Assembly: GCA_937997635.1 (NCBI GenBank)
Contig: CALLFA010000008.1
Span: 26,410 to 90,409, forward strand
DNA: 64,000 nt
Reading direction: 5' to 3'
Source: an uncultured Saprospiraceae bacterium
Lineage (GTDB): Bacteria; Bacteroidota; Bacteroidia; Chitinophagales; Saprospiraceae
Made by a program: the position numbers and the translations under genes. The notes under the pieces were generated by a model. It searched no databases. It saw only the letters and a list, made by a program, of their open reading frames with translations, and had not been told where the DNA came from. Positions 26,401 to 35,753 of this stretch are shown piece by piece (position 1 is the first letter of the stretch; each line of letters starts with the position of its first letter).

Positions 26401-27454
26401 CTGTAAATGAACCTGGATCATATCCGAATCCATTCAATTTACTTTCTAAAGCAGCAAGATCAGCTAAAGAGCTAGTCCCTTGGTAATCAGCAAAATCAAA
26501 TGGTAATGGAATATTATCATTTTGGAATTCGCCATTAACAAAGAAAAAGATTTTGTCTTTCTTCAACGGACCACCTAATCTAAACCCCGTTGTATTGGCT
26601 GAGAAATCTGCTAATCGAGTTCTTTCTCTAGTGTCATCGTCTGTGGGTGTTTTACCAGCTAGATTTTGATTCCTGATAAAGGTATACACCGAGCCTTCAA
26701 AATCATTAGACCCAGATCTTGTGATGGCGTTTATCGCACCACCTGCAAATCCACCTTGTCTCACATCAAAAGGAGCTAAAGAGATTTGGAATTCTGAAAT
26801 GGCATCGACAGAGAATGGTGAAACACCAGTCTGACCTCCATTGGTACCTGAACCAGCAAGACCAAAAACATCGTTGTTTACAGCTCCATCGATATAAATC
26901 GCATTGTATCTGTTGTTGACACCATTAAGCGAGATAGAAAAACCATCATTGCCCTCAGTGACTGTAGCTTGAGGTGTGACTCTGGCAAAATCGCCAATTG
27001 CTCTAGCTACTGTTGGCAAGACCGCAATTTGCGCTTCGTTTACAGTAGTCTCAGCACCTGTTCTGTTGCCATCAAAAATGTCGCCCCGACTAGAAACGAT
27101 CGCAATTTCTTCGAGCGTCACAGCAGCTTCTGACATTTGTGTACTGATTCGATAGGTTTGTCCTAAATCTAAGAAGACATTGTTTCTGACGACTTCTTCA
27201 TAACCAGTATAGCTAATGGTTACTGTGTAAGGCCCTCCTACTCTCATATTGGCAATACGTACATAACCATCAAGGTCAGTTGTATTTCCGTAGAATGAAC
27301 CTGTTGGTGTGTGGACAGCAGTGACATTGGCGCCAATCAATGGACTACCACTATCGTCCGTAATCCGTCCATTTATAGACGAACTCGTCACCCCTTGTGC
27401 ATACATGCCTGCTACGCATAACAACATGCAGCATGCAAGAATTAGTTTTTTCAT
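23420..27454 (-). CDS. TonB-dependent receptor fused to TSP3 repeat, helical arm and OmpA domain
   Basis: A 1344-aa outer-membrane protein. In order: signal peptide (1-20), CarboxypepD-regulatory-like domain (about 25-115, INGRITDDSGSPLIGANV), plug (about 130-235, with VNEAQIAVLPTVARAIGDFARVTP) and an Oar-like beta-barrel to about 1075. Then comes a thrombospondin type 3 calcium motif (DTDGDGVRDFKDACPN, about 1102). An 85-95-residue Ala/Lys/Glu-rich alpha-helical arm leads to an OmpA C-terminal domain (about 1228-1344, ILIQGHTDSQG ... LSQKRADAVRDYL ... NRRVEFII). OmpA domains bind diaminopimelate in peptidoglycan, so the receptor appears tied to the cell wall. The junctions contain no stop or frame shift. 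The substrate is unknown. It has its own promoter box and terminator. Confidence 0.93.
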   Translation of the reverse strand: MKKLILACCMLLCVAGMYAQGVTSSSINGRITDDSGSPLIGANVTAVHTPTGSFYGNTTDLDGYVRIANMRVGGPYTVTISYTGYEEVVRNNVFLDLGQTYRISTQMSEAAVTLEEIAIVSSRGDIFDGNRTGAETTVNEAQIAVLPTVARAIGDFARVTPQATVTEGNDGFSISLNGVNNRYNAIYIDGAVNNDVFGLAGSGTNGGQTGVSPFSVDAISEFQISLAPFDVRQGGFAGGAINAITRSGSNDFEGSVYTFIRNQNLAGKTPTDDDTRERTRLADFSANTTGFRLGGPLKKDKIFFFVNGEFQNDNIPLPFDFADYQGTSSLADLAALESKLNGFGYDPGSFTDNATTLSSTKFTGRLDFNLSQAHKLTLKHSFVTADNIEGGQSNARDIFYSNASEAFVTTTNTSSVELNSVIGSRFANNLIIGYTAVRDDRDPNGQPFPWVQIDDGNGADITFGSERFSTANLLNQDIFTLTNNFEIYKGKHTFTLGTHNEFYSVDNLFLAFNYGEYNYNSLNDFLTDQPAGFYQRVFSLVDNEVGDDSGAIASFTGAQFGFYVQDEIQVSERFKLTAGIRLDIPSFSDTPTNDQFNNTTAPLIESFGYDLQGARVGDFIGTQFAFSPRVGFNLDLTGTQTTQLRGGVGVFTSRVPLVWPGGAYNNYGFNAGFTCCFDQVFEPNINAQPPGEVDINNPTPNGTVDLFASDFKLPQVLKINAAVDHKLGNGFIANFDAIYNKTLQNVLYENVNLKPAVERLTGTGDDRNLYNRRDEIDDTYGRILLASNTSEGYTYNLTASIAKQFTDGFSGSLAYSFGDAFTIFDGTSSQNSSQWRGLHTVNGRNVDQPLSRSDFSQGHRVLGIGTYAANWLGESLRTTISLFYEGQSGRPYSYIYNDNGNLNVEDSRERSLIYVPLNQNDIVLVDDGNRTAAQQWADLDQFIESDPYLSTIRGGYAARNESRGPASHVIDMKLLQDFNLNAGGMKHTFQFSLDVFNFTNLLNKDWGRRRFVGQSFQLLDFEGFMDDTNTPTFTFGGVPDNNTAIGIDDAGIQSSRWQMQVGLRYLFGRSTPIRSKSLSNEFGPGETVPVGVTIGAPKINKRLDTDGDGVRDFKDACPNIAGLKKFKGCPMSEADMAAKAAAEEKARMEAAEQARMEAEKKAKMEAEKRQKAAAEAARKAKAEAEAKAKAEEEAKMKAAEEAKMKAEEEAKMKAAAAAEAIKVRNAEISRSFNSSLQGLKFNSSAATFKKESYALMDQAVATLNQYPDINILIQGHTDSQGAAENNRQLSQKRADAVRDYLVSKGIDISRVSTSGLGEEYPVADNNTAAGRALNRRVEFIIRNN

Positions 27455-27579
27455 GAATTAAAATTAAGCTGATTAGTATTGAATATATTAATATGACTTA
27501 TCAGAAATTGGGATTTAAGAATGCAGTGACAGCATAAAAGTGTAGTTTCTTTAAATCAGCGACCAAACCGATTGTAGGT

Positions 27580-27587
27580 CAAATATA
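27580..27587 (-). promoter_or_regulatory. Candidate -7 box (TATATTTG) for the TonB/OmpA fusion gene
   Basis: The minus strand reads TATATTTG, a full match to TAnnTTTG, giving a leader of about 120 bases. No convincing -33 TTG at the usual spacing was found. Confidence 0.4.
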
Positions 27588-27661
27588 ATGATAGAATATT
27601 ATATGTACTTATTGCAGAAGATTAATTTAAATAAAAGTTCAAACTAATTTGCACAAAAAAA

Positions 27662-27687
27662 GCCCTGAAAACGAACATTTTCAGGGC
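27662..27687 (-). terminator. Rho-independent terminator of dnaK
   Basis: Perfect 10-bp stem GCCCTGAAAA/TTTTCAGGGC with a 6-base loop and a T-run on the minus strand, 30 bp after the dnaK stop. Confidence 0.9.
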
Positions 27688-27717
27688 AATTCTTTATCTG
27701 TTTGAGTTAACTACTAG

Positions 27718-29643
27718 CTATCCTTTGTCGTCTACTTCTTCAAATTCGACATCGGTCACTTCATCTTCTGCAGACCCATTATTATCTGCCCCACCAGTTG
27801 CTGTATCTTGAGCACCAGAAGCATCTGCTCCGCCAGCTTCTTGCTGTGCTGAGTAAATTTCAGCACTAGCTGCCTGCCAAGCTGTATTCAATGCTTCCAT
27901 CGCAGGATCAATTTTAGCCAGATCCTCTGTCTTATGTGCTTCTTTAAGATCAACAAGTGCTTTTTCTATTGCTTCCTTCTTATCCGCAGGTACTTTATCA
28001 CCAAATTCTGTGATTTGCTTTTCTGTTTGGAATATCAAGGTATCCGCAGTATTTAGCTTATCCGCCTTCTCTCTCGCCGCCTTATCCGTTTCAGCATTTT
28101 CAGCAGCTTCAGCTTTCATTTTAGCGATCTCTTCATCGGACAATCCAGTGGATGCTTCGATACGGATATTTTGCTCCTTACCTGTGCCTTTATCTTTTGC
28201 CGAGACACTCAATATACCATTCGCATCAATATCAAAAGTGACTTCAATCTGTGGCAGCCCTCTTGGAGCTGGTGGAATTCCGTCAAGGATAAAACGACCT
28301 ACAGAACGATTGTCTCTCGCCATTGGTCTCTCTCCCTGTAAAATATGGATCTCAACACTTGGTTGGTTGTCACCTGCGGTACTGTATGTTTTCTGTTTCT
28401 TTGTTGGAATAGTCGAATTTGATTCTATTACAACATCGTACACACCACCCATTGTCTCGATACCAAGCGATAATGGTGTAACATCCAATAATAAGACATC
28501 TTGTACATCACCACTCAACACACCACCTTGGATAGATGCACCCACAGCTACTACTTCATCTGGGTTAACGCTCTTATTCGGTTTCTTGCCAAAAAATTCC
28601 TCAACAGCAGCTTGAATTCTAGGAATTCTTGTTGATCCACCAACCAATATGATTTCGTCAATCTCATTCTTAGATAAACCTGCATCTTTTAATGCTTCAG
28701 CACAAGGCTTTAAAGTACGCTGTACCAAATCATCCGCCAATTGCTCAAACTTTGATCTGCTCAATTTAAGTACTAAGTGTTTAGGTACACCATCAACTGC
28801 AGTAATGTACGGAAGATTGATTTCCGTTTCTGTAGAAGAAGACAACTCAATTTTTGCTTTTTCTGCCGCATCTTTCAATCTCTGCAAAGCCATTGGATCT
28901 TTTCTCAAATCAATATTCTCTTGATCTTTGAATGAAGAAGCCAACCAATCAATGATCACCTGATCAAAATCATCTCCACCAAGATGTGTATCACCATTTG
29001 TAGATTTCACTTCAAAAACACCATCTCCCAATTCTAGAATAGAGATATCGAATGTACCACCACCCAAATCATAAACGGCGATTGTTTGGTCTGCATTCTT
29101 TTTATCCAATCCATAAGCCAATGCTGCTGCTGTCGGCTCGTTGATGATACGTTTGACGACCAGACCAGCGATTTCGCCAGCCTCTTTGGTTGCTTGTCTT
29201 TGTGAATCATTAAAGTAAGCTGGTACAGTGACAACAGCTTCTTTTACTTCTGCACCAAGGAAATCTTCAGCTGTCTTCTTCATCTTCTGAAGGATCATCG
29301 CTGATAATTCTTGAGGTGTATATTTTCTACCATCTATTTCGACTCTGACTGTATCGTTGTCTCCTTTGACAACTTTATATGCAGATTTTGAAATCTCATT
29401 CGATGCTTCAGAAAATCTGTCTCCCATATATCTTTTGATGGAAGAGATTGTCCGCGTAGGATTTGTAATTGCTTGTCTTTTTGCAGGATCCCCGATTTTT
29501 CTTTCTCCATTGTCGAGGAATGCGACTACGGATGGTGTTGTCCTTCTTCCTTCATCATTAGGTATGACAACTGGTTCGTTACCTTCCATTACAGCGACAC
29601 AGGAGTTTGTGGTTCCCAAGTCAATGCCTATTATTTTACTCAT
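27718..29643 (-). CDS. dnaK: Chaperone protein DnaK (Hsp70)
   Basis: A 641-aa Hsp70 of usual length. The nucleotide-binding domain (1-385) shows the three HSP70 signatures [28 protein letters not shown] and [13 protein letters not shown]. The substrate-binding beta domain (about 395-500) and the helical lid follow, ending in the acidic tail [14 protein letters not shown]. It binds exposed hydrophobic stretches of client proteins in an ATP cycle with DnaJ and GrpE. Neither co-chaperone gene is adjacent, so dnaK stands alone. The internal QQ/GGAD-rich linker ([12 protein letters not shown]) before the tail is typical of Bacteroidota DnaK. A strong terminator follows. Confidence 0.98.
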   Translation of the reverse strand: MSKIIGIDLGTTNSCVAVMEGNEPVVIPNDEGRRTTPSVVAFLDNGERKIGDPAKRQAITNPTRTISSIKRYMGDRFSEASNEISKSAYKVVKGDNDTVRVEIDGRKYTPQELSAMILQKMKKTAEDFLGAEVKEAVVTVPAYFNDSQRQATKEAGEIAGLVVKRIINEPTAAALAYGLDKKNADQTIAVYDLGGGTFDISILELGDGVFEVKSTNGDTHLGGDDFDQVIIDWLASSFKDQENIDLRKDPMALQRLKDAAEKAKIELSSSTETEINLPYITAVDGVPKHLVLKLSRSKFEQLADDLVQRTLKPCAEALKDAGLSKNEIDEIILVGGSTRIPRIQAAVEEFFGKKPNKSVNPDEVVAVGASIQGGVLSGDVQDVLLLDVTPLSLGIETMGGVYDVVIESNSTIPTKKQKTYSTAGDNQPSVEIHILQGERPMARDNRSVGRFILDGIPPAPRGLPQIEVTFDIDANGILSVSAKDKGTGKEQNIRIEASTGLSDEEIAKMKAEAAENAETDKAAREKADKLNTADTLIFQTEKQITEFGDKVPADKKEAIEKALVDLKEAHKTEDLAKIDPAMEALNTAWQAASAEIYSAQQEAGGADASGAQDTATGGADNNGSAEDEVTDVEFEEVDDKG

Positions 29644-29873
29644 GTAAATGTATTTTCTAATTAATAACTACATCAAGTATGTCAATCTATGTGCCACATG
29701 CATGGAATGGATCAAATATGCCAAAAAGACCATTTCGACTGACACAGAGAGGTTATTTGTCAAATTGCTGACTGACAAAATGGCTGAGTAGTGGAATTAG
29801 TATAGACGGAATAAGCAGGTGATGCTTTTGCTTTCTTTTCAAAAGAGCCTACATTGCAGCCTAAATTTGTATC

Positions 29874-30692
29874 ATGTCAACCGCAAAAAAACAAGTCAAA
29901 CGAGTTACGACTCATACGTTAATGAAAATGAAGCAAAATGGGGAGAAAATCGCCATGCTTACGGCATATGATTTCTCTTTGGGTCAAATAGTGGATGCGG
30001 CTGGGATCGATATCATCCTTGTTGGAGATTCAGCTTCAAATGTCATGGCTGGTCACGAAACGACTTTGCCGATCACCTTGGACCAAATGATCTACCACGC
30101 TCAATCCGTCATTAGAGGGATCAAGAGAGCTTTGGTTGTAGTTGATCTTCCATTCGGTACTTATCAAGGAAATTCATTAAAGGCACTAGATTCGGCTATT
30201 CGGATCATGAAAGAATCAGGTGCACATGCTGTAAAACTAGAGGGTGGCGAAGAAATTGCCGAATCCATTACACGGATTTTATCAGCTGGCATACCAGTGA
30301 TGGGTCACCTGGGGTTAACACCTCAGTCTATATATAAGTTTGGTACGTATAAGGTGCGTGCAAAAGAAGACGAAGAAGCAAATAAACTTCTCAAAGATGC
30401 TAAGTTGCTCGATGAGATTGGTTGTTTTGGTGTGGTGCTTGAAAAGATACCAGCTTTGTTATCAAAAGAAGTCTCAGAATCTATACGTATGCCAACGATA
30501 GGCATAGGTGGTGGGCCTCATTGCGATGGACAAGTTCTGGTCCTTCACGATGTGCTCGGATTGACAAAAGAATTTAATCCACGCTTTCTACGCCGGTATT
30601 TGAATTTATACGAAGAGATAAAAGGGGCAACAGAACGATATATCGAAGACGTGAAATCGGGAGACTTTCCAAATGATAGTGAACAATACTAA
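29874..30692 (+). CDS. panB: 3-methyl-2-oxobutanoate hydroxymethyltransferase
   Basis: A 272-aa TIM-barrel enzyme that transfers a hydroxymethyl group from methylene-THF to 2-ketoisovalerate to give ketopantoate, the first step of pantothenate synthesis. Visible signatures are [26 protein letters not shown] (metal-binding Asp), [25 protein letters not shown] and [15 protein letters not shown] with a catalytic Glu in VLEKIP. It lacks a panC neighbour. The stop codon overlaps the start of mltG (TAATG). A TAAATTTG sequence sits only 4 bp before the ATG, which would give a leaderless mRNA if used. Confidence 0.97.
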   Translation: MSTAKKQVKRVTTHTLMKMKQNGEKIAMLTAYDFSLGQIVDAAGIDIILVGDSASNVMAGHETTLPITLDQMIYHAQSVIRGIKRALVVVDLPFGTYQGNSLKALDSAIRIMKESGAHAVKLEGGEEIAESITRILSAGIPVMGHLGLTPQSIYKFGTYKVRAKEDEEANKLLKDAKLLDEIGCFGVVLEKIPALLSKEVSESIRMPTIGIGGGPHCDGQVLVLHDVLGLTKEFNPRFLRRYLNLYEEIKGATERYIEDVKSGDFPNDSEQY

Positions 30693-31726
30693 TGAAGCGG
30701 ATATTTTCCATTGTCTTTTTATTGCTATTACTCGTAGGACTTTTTGTGGCTTATACACTGTACAAATCTATTTATACACCTAATATCAAAGCAGATAAAG
30801 AACATCTATTATTACAAATTCCCTCTAATTCATCATTTCAAGATGTCTATACATTATTAAAAAAAGGTGACTTTTTAAAAGACAGTATTTCTTTCTATCG
30901 AGTTGCTACACTTATGAAGTATGTCAAAGATGAGGTGCCTGCTGGCAAATATCAAATTCAGCATACGTGGAACAACAGACAATTGGTCGGGCATTTACGA
31001 TCAGGCAATCAAGCCCCGATGAAGGTGACATTCAACAATGTCAGAACTGTCGAAGAACTTTCTGGTAAAATCACTTCCTATTTAGAACTGGATTCTTTGG
31101 AATTGTTAGAAAAACTCACAAGTGAAAAAACATTAGGTGATTTGAAACTCAATAAAGAGAATGTACTGAGTTTGTTTATACCCAATACCTATAATTTTTT
31201 CTGGGACCAAGACGCTGATAAGCTGATTGAAAGAATGAAAAAAGAGAATGAGAAATTTTGGTCGAGCAACGACAGACTTGCAAAAGCTGAAGCACTTGGC
31301 TTGTCTAAAGAAGAAGTCTACACACTCGCATCCATTGTTGAAAAAGAATCTCTTAGAAATAATGAGAAGCCAATTATTGCAGGTGTCTATCTCAATCGGT
31401 TAAAGAAGGGTATGATGTTACAGGCAGATCCAACAGTTGTATTCGCAGTAGGAGATTTTACCATCAGAAGAGTCCTAAAAAAACATTTGGCATTTGAGTC
31501 ACCGTACAATACATATAGAAACACAGGGCTACCTCCTGGGCCTATTTATATGCCTTCCATTAAAAGTATTGATGCCGTACTTTCACCACAAGAGCATAAC
31601 TATCTTTATTTTTGTGCAAAACCTGGATTTAATTCAGAGCACTCCTTTGCTAGGACAGTAAGAGAGCATGAGAATAATGCAAACAAATACAGATCATGGT
31701 TGAATCAGCAGCGCATTAAAAGATAG
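30692..31726 (+). CDS. mltG: Endolytic murein transglycosylase MltG
   Basis: A 344-aa inner-membrane protein: one N-terminal helix (FSIVFLLLLLVGLFVAYTLY), a LysM-like periplasmic domain (about 40-100) and the YceG catalytic domain. The conserved catalytic Glu is in ASIVEKES, with the family motifs GVYLNRL, LQADPTVVFA, SPYNTYRNTGLPPGPI and NYLYFCAKP. It cuts nascent glycan strands and is thought to set the end of strand elongation. The start overlaps the panB stop, so the two are translationally coupled. Confidence 0.95.
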   Translation: MKRIFSIVFLLLLLVGLFVAYTLYKSIYTPNIKADKEHLLLQIPSNSSFQDVYTLLKKGDFLKDSISFYRVATLMKYVKDEVPAGKYQIQHTWNNRQLVGHLRSGNQAPMKVTFNNVRTVEELSGKITSYLELDSLELLEKLTSEKTLGDLKLNKENVLSLFIPNTYNFFWDQDADKLIERMKKENEKFWSSNDRLAKAEALGLSKEEVYTLASIVEKESLRNNEKPIIAGVYLNRLKKGMMLQADPTVVFAVGDFTIRRVLKKHLAFESPYNTYRNTGLPPGPIYMPSIKSIDAVLSPQEHNYLYFCAKPGFNSEHSFARTVREHENNANKYRSWLNQQRIKR

Positions 31727-31787
31727 ATCTTTTCTTACTTTCGTAAAGCCACCAATTTTAAGTCCACCACCTAACTTCGCAACTTCA

Positions 31788-33089
31788 ATGAGTCGATCAA
31801 ACTTTCTGACATCTCCAAAACAATGGCCGTTCTTTTACGGTTGGATGATATTGATCGTTGGTGCTATCGGTTTATTGATGAGCGCTCCTGGTCAAACGAT
31901 AGGTGTGTCTGCATTTACAGATAGCTTGATTGATGTTCTAGCCCTCAGTAGAGACGAGCTTAGCTTAGCCTATATGGGCGGTACAATGATCAGTGCAGTC
32001 ATGTTGACAAAAGCAGGTAAATTTTATGATCGATTTGGCGCTATGAAAACAGGGCTAATCGCTTGCGCAGGTCTGGGTCTTGCACTAATGTATTTGAGTC
32101 AAGTAGACGAGATTGCAGACTTACTTGGACCTTCGAAGCTAAGAACTGCATGTCTGTTGTTATTTGGTTTCGTCTGCATCCGTTTTTTTGGACAAGGTGT
32201 CTTGACCCTAACTTGCCGTACGATGATTGTCAAATGGTTTGAGCGTAGACGAGGTCTTGCTGTAGGCATATTGGGTATTGTGTCTGCTTATGGATTTTCC
32301 ATGGCTCCAGTTGGATTCGATTTTCTTATACGCTCATTTGATTGGTCCAGAGCTTGGATAGTCTTAGCTATGATTGTTGGTTTGATTTTCCCAATTTTTG
32401 TCCTTTTCTTTTTTAAAGATGAACCCGAAAACTATGATTTGGTCCCTGATAGGATTTTATCAAAAAAAGCGGCAAAAAAAATAAATAAATTCCCTGTCTA
32501 TAAAGAGTTCACGCTGTCTGAAACCAGACGCAATTATAGCTTTTGGGTGTTGTGCGGATTTCCTGCCATGTTTGGTTTATTTATGACAGGCTTTACTTTT
32601 CATGTCGTTTCTTTATTTGCAGAACAGGGATTGGCAAGATCAAATGCCATCCAAATTTTTCAACCTATCGCCATTGTCTCTATTGCCTCTACAATTATTT
32701 GCAGCTTAATCAGTGACCACGTTAAAATTAAATATTTGGCATATTACTTCGGAACTGCATTCCTACTGGCAATTATTGGAGTCATTTATTTATCTGAAGA
32801 TGGTTTCTTTTATTGGCTATTAATTATCGCTTATGGCGCAGCAACAGGAGTAGGAACAATGTTCGCTTCACTCTTTTTGCCTAGATTTTTCGGTCGTACA
32901 CATTTAGGTTCGATTACAGGTCAAGCCATGACTTTGTTTGTTTTTTCGAGTGCGATAGGTCCTATATTATTCAGTCAGTCTTTATCTATTACAGGAAATT
33001 ACAATGTGGCTTCGTATGTATGTGGAGGTATAGTATTGGCACTATTGATTGCAACGATTTTTACGAGGAATCCGCAGGCTGAAGTGTAA
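31788..33089 (+). CDS. MFS transporter
   Basis: A 433-aa major facilitator with twelve predicted helices. The N-terminal half has the loop 2-3 signature in the form GKFYDRFGAMKTG. The central loop ends in FFKDEPENYDLVPD, as in the monocarboxylate/oxalate:formate antiporter-like branch. It lies 61 bp behind mltG on the same strand; the link to murein turnover is not evident. Substrate unknown; a small anionic or organic-acid substrate is the family tendency. It is different in sequence from the ExuT-like carrier of the alginate locus at 36611-37933. Confidence 0.85.
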   Translation: MSRSNFLTSPKQWPFFYGWMILIVGAIGLLMSAPGQTIGVSAFTDSLIDVLALSRDELSLAYMGGTMISAVMLTKAGKFYDRFGAMKTGLIACAGLGLALMYLSQVDEIADLLGPSKLRTACLLLFGFVCIRFFGQGVLTLTCRTMIVKWFERRRGLAVGILGIVSAYGFSMAPVGFDFLIRSFDWSRAWIVLAMIVGLIFPIFVLFFFKDEPENYDLVPDRILSKKAAKKINKFPVYKEFTLSETRRNYSFWVLCGFPAMFGLFMTGFTFHVVSLFAEQGLARSNAIQIFQPIAIVSIASTIICSLISDHVKIKYLAYYFGTAFLLAIIGVIYLSEDGFFYWLLIIAYGAATGVGTMFASLFLPRFFGRTHLGSITGQAMTLFVFSSAIGPILFSQSLSITGNYNVASYVCGGIVLALLIATIFTRNPQAEV

Positions 33090-33172
33090 AGTGTCAACTC
33101 ACCTATCAATGAAAATCTTGAGGCTTCAGTAAATGAAAATATTTGTTTATTTTGGAATGAAATAAATTAAAA

Positions 33173-33733
33173 ATGGACGACAATAGCATTTTAGATTCCG
33201 ATTTACTCTCGAACTCTGATTCAGACAAAATTCATGTTGATTTAATTGACACTACAAAATTTATAATTCTCTGTTTCCTTACGTTGGGTATATATAGCAT
33301 TTGGTGGATGTATAAGTCTTGGAAACATTTTAAAGAAAAAGACATGTTGGACATTATTCCAGCGGCAAGAGCTATTTTCAGCATCCTATTCGCCTATTCT
33401 CTTTTTGAAAGAATACAGGTATACGCTCATAGTAACGGGTATAATAAAAGCTACTCTAGTGGTCTATTATTTGTTGGTTATTTAATATCTAGTATTTTAA
33501 CTAACGCAATACCAGATGATTTGTGGCAATTTATAATTGTTATGACGGTTATTGCTATTTGCTTTTTAATTCTTCCATTCAAAGCCTTGAATTATGCAAT
33601 CATGAATTCGGATTATTATCATGGCGTTTACCAAAAAGGGTTTAATGCACGACAGTGGGTTTTAATTGGGATAGGCCTAGTATTTACACTGTTGATCATA
33701 GCTGGCAGTCTGTTGCCTGAAGAAGATTTTTAG
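33173..33733 (+). CDS. DUF4234-like integral membrane protein
   Basis: A 186-aa membrane protein with four or five predicted helices. The first membrane stretch (FIILCFLTLGIYSIWWMYKSW, about 26-48) has the LGxYxxWWxYK pattern typical of DUF4234-like proteins. Later helices include VLIGIGLVFTLLIIAGSL near the end. Function unknown. It is a single gene, 83 bp downstream of the MFS gene. Confidence 0.75.
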   Translation: MDDNSILDSDLLSNSDSDKIHVDLIDTTKFIILCFLTLGIYSIWWMYKSWKHFKEKDMLDIIPAARAIFSILFAYSLFERIQVYAHSNGYNKSYSSGLLFVGYLISSILTNAIPDDLWQFIIVMTVIAICFLILPFKALNYAIMNSDYYHGVYQKGFNARQWVLIGIGLVFTLLIIAGSLLPEEDF

Positions 33734-33817
33734 ATGTTGAATATGAATGCGTGGTCTCAGCTATCAACGAAGAAAGCATTACGTATGAATTTCTGAGAAT
33801 AACGATTCAAAATAAAA

Positions 33818-33847
33818 AAATATGCCGTCCAACAGAACAGCATATTT
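33818..33847 (-). terminator. Weak terminator at the end of the alginate catabolic operon
   Basis: An 8-bp stem AAATATGC/GCATATTT with a 14-base loop, followed on the minus strand by a T-run, about 70 bp after the kdgK stop. Confidence 0.5.
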
Positions 33848-33914
33848 GTACATTTTAATTATTAATTGTTGAATAATGCCAATACTGGGAATACCGAATT
33901 GGATTTACATAATT

Positions 33915-34952
33915 CTATCTCGACACTCTCCCACTGGCATCTCCTGACATCAATTTCTCAACTTCTGCTACAGAGACCAAATTAGAATCTCCTTTTATTG
34001 TATGCTTTAGACAAGATGCAGCTACTGCAAAATTTAATGCTTGTTGATCGTTTTCATAATTCAATAAGCCATAAATCAATCCGCCCATAAAACTATCTCC
34101 GCCTCCAACTCTATCGACGATGTGCGTCATCTGATAGGTAGGCGCTTCGTATAAAGTCGTGCCATCATATAAGACACCAGACCACGTATTGTGAGAAGCG
34201 CTAATCGAACCTCGGAGTGTTGTAATGACTTTTTTCGCTCGTGGAAACATTGTCATCAACTGCTGAAGTACTGACAAATAAGATTTACCATCTACTTCCC
34301 CACCTCCGTGTGTGACATCGACATTTTCAGGATGTAAGCCAAAATGTTTTTCGGCATCCTCTTCATTACCTAAAATGACGTCGCAACCAGCAACCAAATC
34401 GGGCATTACTTCGCCTGGCTCTTTACCATATTTCCAAAGTTTCTTCCGGTAATTCAAATCTGTAGACACAGTCACACCAAGTTTATTGGCCGCTTGTATT
34501 GCTTCCAAACATGCATCGGCCGCTCCTTGTGATATGGCTGGCGTAATGCCAGTCCAATGAAACCAATCCGCATCTTTCAAGACCTCATCCCAGTCAATCA
34601 TACCTGCTTGTATGGAAGCCATACCTGAGTACGCTCTGTCATAAATGACTTTACTTCCTCTACTAACAGCTCCTGTTTCCAAAAAATAAATGCCTAGACG
34701 TTCTCCGCCTCTTGCGACATATTTTGTATCAACACCTCGCTTTCTCAATTCCATGATCGCGCATTCTCCAATATCATTATTCGGAATGCGAGACACAAAA
34801 CAACTATTCAATCCATAATTAGCTAAGGAGACAGAGACATTACTCTCTCCACCTCCGTATACGACATCAAAGTGATATGTTTGAGAGAAACGTTTGAAAC
34901 CCGGTGGGCTCAATCTCAACATAATTTCACCAAATGTGACAACCTTTTTCAT
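33915..34952 (-). CDS. kdgK: 2-dehydro-3-deoxygluconate (KDG) kinase
   Basis: A 345-aa PfkB/ribokinase-family sugar kinase. The N-terminus (VTFGEIMLRLSPPG) and the glycine-rich YGGGESNVSVSLANYG are those of KDG kinases, as is the YDRAYSGMA substrate loop. The anion hole and catalytic base are in DRVGGGDSFMGGLIYG. It converts KDG to KDPG with ATP in the cytoplasm. It is the last gene of the alginate catabolic run, 19 bp after the SDR gene. The next step, KDPG aldolase, is not encoded in this window. Confidence 0.92.
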   Translation of the reverse strand: MKKVVTFGEIMLRLSPPGFKRFSQTYHFDVVYGGGESNVSVSLANYGLNSCFVSRIPNNDIGECAIMELRKRGVDTKYVARGGERLGIYFLETGAVSRGSKVIYDRAYSGMASIQAGMIDWDEVLKDADWFHWTGITPAISQGAADACLEAIQAANKLGVTVSTDLNYRKKLWKYGKEPGEVMPDLVAGCDVILGNEEDAEKHFGLHPENVDVTHGGGEVDGKSYLSVLQQLMTMFPRAKKVITTLRGSISASHNTWSGVLYDGTTLYEAPTYQMTHIVDRVGGGDSFMGGLIYGLLNYENDQQALNFAVAASCLKHTIKGDSNLVSVAEVEKLMSGDASGRVSR

Positions 34953-34971
34953 ATGCTTTCGCTATTGTTAT

Positions 34972-35727
34972 TTATGAGAACGCAAGTCCTCCGTTAATGT
35001 CAAAGTTAGCTCCTGTGACAAATGAGCTCTTGTTAGATGCAAGGTATGTGACTAAGTCAGCTACTTCTTCTGCACTTCCTTCCCTTCTCACTGGCGTCTT
35101 TCCTGCTACCATTTTACGCACTTCATCTTTGGTGAAGTCATCATGGAACTTGGTGCCAATCAGACCTGGACAAAGCGCATTTACTCTGATTCCTTGTGGT
35201 CCAAGCTCTTTGGCCATCGCTCTTGTGAAAGTGGTTACAGCTCCTTTTGAAGAAGCATATAATGCTGATCCACCACCACCTCCATCTCTCGCAGCGAGCG
35301 AAGATAAATTGATGATAGAACTGCCTTTACCCATCATAGGTGCAAAAGCTTGCATGGTGAAAACGGTTCCTTTGAAGTTTACATCCATGACGAGATTGTA
35401 AAAGTCCTCATCAAACTCCTGCAATGTTTTACGAGCAAAAAGACCGCCAGCATTATTAACCAGGATATGGACTTTCTTGCCAAATTCTTTGATTGTTTTA
35501 TTCTTCAAACTCTTGATCCCTTTAGCGGTAGAGATGTCCGCTTTTACAGCAATCGCTTTCCCTTTAAAAGACGCGATTTCTTCTAGTGTCTGCTTTGCCC
35601 CTGATCTTGAGCTATTATAATTCACGACTACCTTAGCACCTTCTTTAGCTAATTGTACCGAAATTGCTCTTCCAATATCCCTTGCTCCTCCAGTAACGAC
35701 AGCTACTTTTCCTTTAAATTGTTTCAT
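34972..35727 (-). CDS. SDR oxidoreductase, probable DEH reductase (NADPH-type)
   Basis: A 251-aa classical short-chain dehydrogenase. TGGARDIG is the dinucleotide-binding loop, NNAGG the structural motif, and the catalytic Ser-Tyr-Lys lie in NLSSLAA and YASSKGA. After beta-2 the sequence is NYNSSRSG, where the Ser/Arg residues favour the 2'-phosphate of NADPH. Its place between kdgK and a second SDR in the alginate run suggests it reduces 4-deoxy-L-erythro-5-hexoseulose uronate (DEH) to KDG. The cofactor and substrate are inferences from context and one loop. Spacing is 26 bp from the upstream SDR and 19 bp from kdgK, so it is co-transcribed. Confidence 0.82.
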   Translation of the reverse strand: MKQFKGKVAVVTGGARDIGRAISVQLAKEGAKVVVNYNSSRSGAKQTLEEIASFKGKAIAVKADISTAKGIKSLKNKTIKEFGKKVHILVNNAGGLFARKTLQEFDEDFYNLVMDVNFKGTVFTMQAFAPMMGKGSSIINLSSLAARDGGGGGSALYASSKGAVTTFTRAMAKELGPQGIRVNALCPGLIGTKFHDDFTKDEVRKMVAGKTPVRREGSAEEVADLVTYLASNKSSFVTGANFDINGGLAFS

Positions 35728-35753
35728 ATATTACTTGTAATTTTTTTGAAAAA

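Noticed and set aside
28010..28615. 201-aa plus-strand frame in the dnaK region
   Set aside because: It lies entirely antisense to the well-supported dnaK gene.
29862..29869. TAAATTTG promoter box 4 bp before the panB start
   Set aside because: Use would give a leaderless mRNA, and no -33 TTG is at the right spacing, so it is not listed as a promoter.
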